A stretch of DNA of 54,472 bases from Akkermansia muciniphila (GTDB lineage Bacteria; Verrucomicrobiota; Verrucomicrobiia; Opitutales; Opitutaceae): NCBI GenBank assembly GCA_945888375.1, contig CAMCZZ010000022.1:1-54472 (forward strand). The letters are read 5' to 3'. This document shows, piece after piece, positions 48,868 to 54,472 of the stretch (position 1 is its first letter; the number at the start of each line of letters is the position of its first letter). The notes under the pieces are model-generated. The model was not told the origin of the DNA, ran no database searches, and worked only from the letters and a program-made list of their open reading frames with translations. The position numbers were made by a program, and so were the translations under genes.

Positions 48868-49107
48868 ATGCTCACGCTCGACCACAGCCCGGTGGGATCC
48901 TCGCCCGCCGTCCTCGGCGGCACCTTGGTTTTTGAAGGAACGCGCGTTCCGGCCCAGACGCTGCTCGACTACAGAGCGGACGGATTCTCGCTGGATAAGT
49001 TCCTCGCCTTCTTCCCTTCGGTGCGGCGCGAAGACGCCGAGTTGTTTCTTTCAGTCGCCGCCGCTGCATCAGAGGCCGAACCCGGAAGCTATACCATCTT
49101 GGTTTGA
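48868..49107 (+). CDS. DUF433-family antitoxin, orphan
   Basis: A 79-residue protein that appears intact. It has the DUF433 signature PAVLGGTLVFEGTRVPAQTL followed by LLDYRADGFSLDKFLAFFPS and VRREDAELFLSVAAA. DUF433 proteins are antitoxins, usually paired with a downstream DUF5615 PIN-like toxin. No such toxin follows; the next gene is a protease. An AGGA sequence eight bases before the ATG can serve as ribosome binding site. A longer frame running through from the AbrB start exists by chance. The gene sits on the scar of the AbrB/VapC module, so two toxin-antitoxin systems seem to have been placed here in turn. Confidence 0.82.
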   Translation: MLTLDHSPVGSSPAVLGGTLVFEGTRVPAQTLLDYRADGFSLDKFLAFFPSVRREDAELFLSVAAAASEAEPGSYTILV

Positions 49108-49252
49108 CTGCCTTTCATAGAATTGAACCTAAATTCACTTGCCGCTCTTCTTGATTTTAGTGTAAGTAAAAACTGCATTAATCGCAAGCAATTAAAGCCT
49201 TGGACCAACCCTAGATACTCCCCTCGTCGTTAAGCCAAGGCAAACTCACCAA

Positions 49253-52200
49253 ATGAACCTTAGACTCATTATTTCCTTTGTTCTAGCTTTCGTCTTTGGA
49301 GTCGAAGTTAATAGAGCCTTCGCTCAAGGGCAAACAAGCTCGGTGTCTCTGGACAGAATATTGGTGCGTTACCAAACCGAGGCTACTCCGGAGGCCATTA
49401 AAGATGTCGAGTCGCGTCATAAACTGACCCTTGTAAGTGAGATAAAATTATTCCGAATAAAGGTGTATACCGTGCCCTCCGGGGTTTCACTGGCAGAGGC
49501 CTGTTCGCGCTTGCTTGCCGAGCCAATCATCAAACACGCGGAACCGGACCAAGAACGCTCACTTGCCAGTGTCAACGATCCCGGCTTCGGTCAGCAGTGG
49601 TATCTCAGCAACAACGGGCAAACGGTCAACGGCAAGAAAGGACCGAGCGGTATTGATATTCGCTGGTTGTCTGCAAGTGCCCGGCATCAACCACAACAAG
49701 TTATTCGCGTCGCCGTGATCGATTCTGGAGTAGCCTTCCTTCATCCTGATCTGATTCTGCAGGGCTATTATAACGACGCCGAGATAATCAATGGCTTGGA
49801 CGATGATGACAACGGTTTTGTCGATGACTACTCTGGCTATGATTTCTATTCTTTGGACGCGCTGGCACTTGATCAAAACGGGCATGGAACTCTTGTCGCA
49901 GGCATCATCGGAGCGACAATCGACGACGGCACGGGAGTGGCGGGCGTCACTGACTCGGTCGAAATCATGCCATATCGCGTTTTTGATCAGTTCGGTCGAG
50001 GCGGTGATCCGAAGTTTCGCCTCGGCACCAGCAGTGTTTCGGACATCTTACTCGCAATCGCTCATGCCGTCAAAGGCGGCGCGAAGATCCTTAACATAAG
50101 TATTCAAGGAGTTGAATACAGCGTTTTAGAAGATCTGGCCTATGACGAGTTGGTCGATTACGGAGTGCTTGCCATCATCGCGGCTGGAAACGGCGGCGAT
50201 GATGGCGAAAGCGACGACAACGACGTTCTGCCTACTTATCCTGCGTCTTACTCATCGCCCGCCATCATCGCGGTCGCGGCGCAGGACCGAAGCGGCAAGT
50301 TGGCCTCATTTTCCAACTACGGGGTGTTCAGTGTCGATATCGCGGCGCCGGGAACAGACATCTACGGACCTGATGTCACCCGTGAAACCGCTTACTTTCA
50401 GAATTTCGAAAATGGATCAGGCGGCTGGACAATCGGCTCCAGTGCAGATGACGAGTCCGGACTGAACTGGGTATTGGAGTCAACGAGCGGTAACACATTC
50501 TTACGCGACCGTTTTTTCAGCGGTCCAACGACCTATCGTCCCAACACCGATATTTGGGTAACCTCTCCCTTTCTGGATTTGAGCAACTTTCAAGGCGCTA
50601 GACTGGAATTCGAATCATATCTGGATCTGGCCAATGATTATTTGATTTTGGAGGTATCCGACAACGGCGACGAGTGGCTCGCTTACGAGTATTACTACAA
50701 CACAGTCAATGAGGCCTTTTCCAGCAAACCGTTGGACATCTCGGACTTAGACGGACTCTCCGGCTATATCCGTTTTCGACTCATCACCGATTATAGCGTC
50801 CAAGGGACTGGAGTGCTTATCGACGATGTGCGCATTAGCGGCATCGATGATTTCGATGCAAATAACCCCCAATACCAACATAACGATGGAACATCGTTTG
50901 CGGCGCCAGTAGTGACGGGTGTCGCGGCGATGGTTTGGTCTCATCGGCCGGACCTTACCGCTTCGCAGGTTCGGGAAGCCGTTTTGCTTTCCGCGCGACC
51001 AGTTGCCGCACTTGGCGGACGCGTAGCCGCCGGAGGCATGGTGGACGCCAACGCCGCTTTGATCCGCGCCGAATCATTCCCGAAGAAGGCGCAGACGATA
51101 ACCTTCCCTCAAATACCTACTCAGTCTTTCGACCCTCTAAATGAAGTAGTTCTTAGCGCCAGCAGCAGCTCGGGGCTTACGGAGATAACCTACTCCGTTG
51201 TTTCTGGTCCGGGTTACATTATTGGTAACTATCTTTTCGCAAGCGCACCAGGTCGCGTGGTCGTCCGCGCTGATCAAGCTGGCAGTCTAAGCTACAATGC
51301 AGCTTTTGCAACGCAGACGATCGTTTTCATGGGAAGTCAAAGCATCAGTTTTCTTCCACCCCTCAACAAAACCTTTGGCGATCCCGACTTTATTCTCTCC
51401 GCGACCGCCAGTTCCGGACTACCCGTTTCCTTCATGGTCGTATCCGGCCCCGCCACGTTGAAAGGCTCCGTCCTTAAACTGACGGGCGCCGGCACGGTAA
51501 CAATTCGCAGTAGCCAAGCTGGTGATATCAACTATTATACAGCGGAGCCGGTCGAGCGCACGATTACTGTAGCCAAGGCCCCCCAAACCATCGCTTTCAC
51601 CGCTCCCTCAAACGCCACCTTTGGCGAAGCTCCTATTACGCTCTCCGCCACCTCGTCTTCCGGTCTCCCGGTCACGCTAAACGTAGCTTCTGGACCGGCA
51701 ATTCTCACGGAATCCACCCTCACCTTCACTGGTGCAGGTTCGGTCGTTATAAGGGCTATGCAGCCGGGCAATGCCAATTATAGCGCCGCCGATTCTGTAT
51801 TCGAAGGGATTGGGGTATCAAAGGCAGCGCAGTCCATAACCTTCAATCCGCCATCCTCGGTTTCTTTTGGGGGATCGGCGACCAACCTCTCCGCCACTAC
51901 TTCCTCCGGTCTTCCGGTCGCCTTCTTGGTCGTATCCGGCCCCGGCACCATCAATGGCTCCCTGCTGACCGTCACAGGGCCGGGCACCGTCGTAGTTCGC
52001 TCCACTCAGGCAGGGGACGCCAACTACACCGCCGCATCGCCGGTAGAGCGCACCATCGCCGTCGCCAACGCGCCGCAAACCGTCGACTTCGCGCCCATCG
52101 CCGACCGCACCTTCAACCCCGCGTCCAGCTCGCTCACGCTATCCGCCAACGCCACTTCGGGTCTTACGGTCAGCTTCTCCGTGACCAGCGGCCCCGCTAC

Positions 52201-54472
52201 TGTTGCGGGCAACACCCTTACCATAACTGGAGCAGGCTCCGTCACCGTTCGAGCCTCACAAGCGGGTAACGCCGACTATGCGTCCGCCACCGCCACCCGG
52301 ACCTTCACCGTCGCCAAGGCGCAACAGACGATCGCATTTACCGCACCCGCTAATGCCCAAGTCGGCGCCCCGGCATTCAACCTCGCCGCCACCGCGACTT
52401 CGGGCCTACCCGTCGTATTCTCCGTCTCTGGTCCCGCGAGCTTGTCGGGCAATCTCCTCACCCTTTCGGGCACCACCGGCATCGTCACGGTCACCGCCAG
52501 CCAGACCGGAGATTCCAACTATAACCCAGCGACTGCGGTGGAACGCACGTTCACCGTCTCGGCCGCACCGCAGACCGTCAACTTCACGCCCATCGATAAC
52601 CGAACCTTCAACCCGGCGGCCAATACACTCCCCCTGTCCGCCACCGCCAGCTCGGGCTTGAGTCCGATCGACTTCAGCGTGATCAGCGGCCCCGCCACGG
52701 TTGCAGGCAACACCCTCACCGTCACCGGCGCCGGCTCCATCACCGTTCAAGCCAGCCAGGCGGGCAACGCCAACTACGGCGCGGCCACCGCCACCCGCAC
52801 CTTCACAGTCGCCAAGGCCAGCCAAACCATCGTCTTTAACGCACCCTCCACGGCCAGCTACGGCAACGCCCCGCTCTCGCTCTCCGCCAGCGCCAGCTCC
52901 GGCCTCCCTGTCGCCTTCTCAGTTGCTTCAGGGCCGGCGACCGTAAATGGCGTGTCCCTCACCTTTAATGGTGCGGGCTCGGTTGTCATCAGAGCCAGTC
53001 AGTCGGGCGACCTCAACTACTTGGCAGCAACGGAAGTCTTCCGAGGAATACCCGTCTCCAAGGCCCCGCTGACCGTCTCCGCGCAAAACCGCTCCCGCTT
53101 GGTCGGCACGGCCAACCCGGCTCTCGCCCTCTCTTACTCCGGCCTCGTCGGCAGCGATACCCCTACGACCGCCCTGACCACAGCGCCCGTCGCCGCCACC
53201 AAAGCCGACGCCAAGAGCGCTGCCGGTAGCTACCCCATCACCCTGACTGGCGGTGTTTCCAATAACTACGCCCTCACGCTCGTGCCCGGCACGCTCACCG
53301 TCGTCGGCTTCGGCGGCACCTACGAGGCCCTGCTGCTCGACCAGTCCTCCGTGCCAGTCGGCAAACTCAGCCTGACCATCCCGGCCGCCGCACTCAGCTA
53401 CACCGGCACTCTCACCCTCGCCCGCGAGGTCAAAGCCATCCCCATCGCGAGCACCTCTAAATCCACCGGCACCACCGCCTTCGCGGGCTCGGTCGATCTC
53501 GCCGCCGGCACCTGGACCCGCACCGCCACCACCACCGGCCTCGACGCCCTCGCGCTCGCGGTGACCGTATCCGCCGACGGCTCGCTCAACGGCAGCCTCA
53601 AACGCAATGGCCAATCCTTCGCTACCCTCGCCTACGGCTCCCGCCTGCGCGTCTTCGCCAAGGGCCAGACCGCACTCGGCGCCGGCGCCAACACCCTCGT
53701 CCTCCACCCGGCCGACAATCTCTCCAACTCCGCTTCCCGCCCCTTCCCCGGCGGCTCCGGTTTCGCCACCGCACCCATCGCCGCCACCACCGGCGTGCTC
53801 ACCCTGAAGGGCAACATCGCCGACGGCTCGCCGCTCACCGCCTCGCTCAAGCCCACCCTCGACGACACCTACCTGCTCTGGGTCAACCCCTATGGCACCC
53901 GCGCCGACTCCTTCCTCGCCGGCGCCCTTCCCCTCCAAGGCCACCCCGAAAAATCCCGCTTCCCCGGCCGAGCCTACATCCCCCGCGACGCCGGATTGCT
54001 CACCTGGCAAAAGGCCGCCTCCCCTGCCAAGCCTCTCGATAAATCCTACCGCGCCGGCTTCGGCCCCCTCAGCGTTGAGGTCTCCCTCGATCCCTGGTTG
54101 CCCCCCGCCACCAAGGCTGCCGGCGCCATTCCCGCCGGCACCCTTGCCCAACGCCTCGGCCTCGCCGACAACGCCACCACCTCGGGCGCGCTGACCATCG
54201 CCCACGGCCCCGCTGCTCTGGACCTCGGCGCGCGTGAAAGCCTCCTGCCCCTCGCCGCCTCCCTTTCGCCCGCTGGCGTCTTCACCGCGACCAATGCCGC
54301 CGCCACCGCTTGGACGGTTAAGCTCACCCCGACCACCGGCGCCTTCACCGGCAGCTTCACGCTTAGTGATCAAATCGCCCAGCCCCCGGCCAAACCTGTT
54401 ACCCGCCTGGTCACCTTCTCCGGCGTGCTCCGCCAAGCCCCTGCCGGAGACCGCGAACTCGGCGCCGGCTTC
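49253..54472 (+). CDS. Giant secreted subtilisin-like serine protease with Ig-like repeats (3' end outside window)
   Basis: At least 1740 residues, still open at the window edge. Signal peptide (about 1-25), a propeptide-like part (30-105), then a peptidase S8 domain with the triad D157 (VAVIDSGVA), H211 (NGHGTLVAGI) and S548 (DGTSFAAPVVTGVA), and Asn of the oxyanion hole in IIAAGNGGDDG. Between H and S a foreign beta-rich domain of about 155 residues is inserted (378-535, AYFQNFENGSGGWTIG to VLIDDVRISG). Residues 613-1269 are eight Ig-like repeats, next comes an MBG-type domain (APLTVSAQNRSRLVGTANPA), then a C-terminal beta region common in this phylum. GC and codon use shift from AT-richer in the protease part to very GC-rich after about 52 kb. 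Extracellular protein degradation or self-processing is likely. Confidence 0.9.
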   Translation, partial: MNLRLIISFVLAFVFGVEVNRAFAQGQTSSVSLDRILVRYQTEATPEAIKDVESRHKLTLVSEIKLFRIKVYTVPSGVSLAEACSRLLAEPIIKHAEPDQERSLASVNDPGFGQQWYLSNNGQTVNGKKGPSGIDIRWLSASARHQPQQVIRVAVIDSGVAFLHPDLILQGYYNDAEIINGLDDDDNGFVDDYSGYDFYSLDALALDQNGHGTLVAGIIGATIDDGTGVAGVTDSVEIMPYRVFDQFGRGGDPKFRLGTSSVSDILLAIAHAVKGGAKILNISIQGVEYSVLEDLAYDELVDYGVLAIIAAGNGGDDGESDDNDVLPTYPASYSSPAIIAVAAQDRSGKLASFSNYGVFSVDIAAPGTDIYGPDVTRETAYFQNFENGSGGWTIGSSADDESGLNWVLESTSGNTFLRDRFFSGPTTYRPNTDIWVTSPFLDLSNFQGARLEFESYLDLANDYLILEVSDNGDEWLAYEYYYNTVNEAFSSKPLDISDLDGLSGYIRFRLITDYSVQGTGVLIDDVRISGIDDFDANNPQYQHNDGTSFAAPVVTGVAAMVWSHRPDLTASQVREAVLLSARPVAALGGRVAAGGMVDANAALIRAESFPKKAQTITFPQIPTQSFDPLNEVVLSASSSSGLTEITYSVVSGPGYIIGNYLFASAPGRVVVRADQAGSLSYNAAFATQTIVFMGSQSISFLPPLNKTFGDPDFILSATASSGLPVSFMVVSGPATLKGSVLKLTGAGTVTIRSSQAGDINYYTAEPVERTITVAKAPQTIAFTAPSNATFGEAPITLSATSSSGLPVTLNVASGPAILTESTLTFTGAGSVVIRAMQPGNANYSAADSVFEGIGVSKAAQSITFNPPSSVSFGGSATNLSATTSSGLPVAFLVVSGPGTINGSLLTVTGPGTVVVRSTQAGDANYTAASPVERTIAVANAPQTVDFAPIADRTFNPASSSLTLSANATSGLTVSFSVTSGPATVAGNTLTITGAGSVTVRASQAGNADYASATATRTFTVAKAQQTIAFTAPANAQVGAPAFNLAATATSGLPVVFSVSGPASLSGNLLTLSGTTGIVTVTASQTGDSNYNPATAVERTFTVSAAPQTVNFTPIDNRTFNPAANTLPLSATASSGLSPIDFSVISGPATVAGNTLTVTGAGSITVQASQAGNANYGAATATRTFTVAKASQTIVFNAPSTASYGNAPLSLSASASSGLPVAFSVASGPATVNGVSLTFNGAGSVVIRASQSGDLNYLAATEVFRGIPVSKAPLTVSAQNRSRLVGTANPALALSYSGLVGSDTPTTALTTAPVAATKADAKSAAGSYPITLTGGVSNNYALTLVPGTLTVVGFGGTYEALLLDQSSVPVGKLSLTIPAAALSYTGTLTLAREVKAIPIASTSKSTGTTAFAGSVDLAAGTWTRTATTTGLDALALAVTVSADGSLNGSLKRNGQSFATLAYGSRLRVFAKGQTALGAGANTLVLHPADNLSNSASRPFPGGSGFATAPIAATTGVLTLKGNIADGSPLTASLKPTLDDTYLLWVNPYGTRADSFLAGALPLQGHPEKSRFPGRAYIPRDAGLLTWQKAASPAKPLDKSYRAGFGPLSVEVSLDPWLPPATKAAGAIPAGTLAQRLGLADNATTSGALTIAHGPAALDLGARESLLPLAASLSPAGVFTATNAAATAWTVKLTPTTGAFTGSFTLSDQIAQPPAKPVTRLVTFSGVLRQAPAGDRELGAGF
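51089..53059 (+). repeat. Eight tandem Ig-like repeats in the subtilase gene
   Basis: Eight units of about 246 bases (82 residues), each opening with a QTIxF-type strand, then LSATxSSGLPVxF, VSGPATV and SVxVRASQxGNxNY. Units 5 and 7 are nearly identical over long stretches (PQTVDFAPI / PQTVNFTPI, RTFNPA, SGPATVAGNTLT), so unit pair 5-6 probably duplicated to 7-8. Units 3 and 8 share a variant end (VFEGIGVS / VFRGIPVS). Confidence 0.85.

Noticed and set aside
48502-49107. A single 201-residue fusion of AbrB start and DUF433 protein
   Set aside because: The middle 100 residues are Arg/Pro-rich out-of-frame sequence; separate frames restore AbrB and VapC pieces, so the continuous frame is accidental.
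51089-53059. Regular 246-base periodicity considered as a CRISPR-like or satellite array
   Set aside because: The repeats are in frame, divergent at DNA level and encode Ig-like domains of the protease.
1-54472. Search by eye for tRNA, rRNA and complete insertion sequences
   Set aside because: No cloverleaf with conserved T-loop, no rRNA signature and no transposase gene was recognised; a covariance-model scan was not possible here.

Overview
The window looks like a chromosomal segment of a GC-rich Verrucomicrobiota bacterium, most likely of the Opitutaceae. This is inferred from gene content: PEP-CTERM sorting tails, autotransporter-associated beta-strand repeat proteins, an H-X9-DG pseudopilin, a MoxR/Bat operon, DUF1573 and short dispersed mini-repeats. 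No rRNA, tRNA or CRISPR array was recognised, so placement rests on proteins only.

Layout. 1-1800: an AT-richer patch laid out like integron gene cassettes. A solo HsdR-N-like PD-(D/E)XK protein and a ribbon-helix-helix/RelE toxin-antitoxin pair are each followed within a few bases by a palindromic attC-like site. The toxin has a nonsense codon just before its last five residues. 1809-3126: a PEP-CTERM protein and a non-coding gap. 3127-5412 (minus): argC, purN and a hypothetical gene. 5477-10407 (plus): metallophosphoesterase, isochorismatase-fold hydrolase, YhaM-like exoribonuclease and a CHASE/PAS hybrid histidine kinase, tightly packed. A GGQ release-factor-like gene is convergent with the kinase. 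10888-18351 (plus): MoxR ATPase, DUF58, two von Willebrand A proteins and a BatD/BatE-like fusion.

18502-27426: a lower-GC block with a LuxR-type response regulator, a diaminopentanoate dehydrogenase-like enzyme, gltS overlapping a canonical gamma-glutamyltransferase, a divergent second gamma-glutamyltransferase and a TPR histidine kinase. 27642-37264 (all minus): two apparent operons of exported proteins. One holds an H-X9-DG pseudopilin and two beta-strand repeat proteins; the other holds a BPL-N/glutaminase-fold protein and a large N-formylglutamate-amidohydrolase-like/Calx-beta/LamG protein. A shared motif, TGGCGTAGTTC, precedes both.

37624-48384: LOG protein, glutamyl-Q tRNA(Asp) synthetase, a DUF1573-rhodanese-MauE operon, fabG-acpP-fabF with a terminator after acpP, a CysJ-like reductase without flavodoxin domain, an RNA pseudouridine synthase, an SH3-like exported protein, folD and a receiver-first histidine kinase. 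48502-49107: a decayed AbrB/VapC module next to an intact orphan DUF433 antitoxin. 49253-end: a very large secreted subtilase that runs off the window, with a domain inserted in its catalytic region, eight Ig-like repeats and a rise in GC along its length.

The most notable signals are the cassette-like left edge with a broken toxin, the second decayed toxin-antitoxin site at 48.5 kb, the shared motif before the two surface-protein operons, the unusual exported amidohydrolase-like fusion, and mini-repeats absorbed in frame into two genes of the Bat operon.
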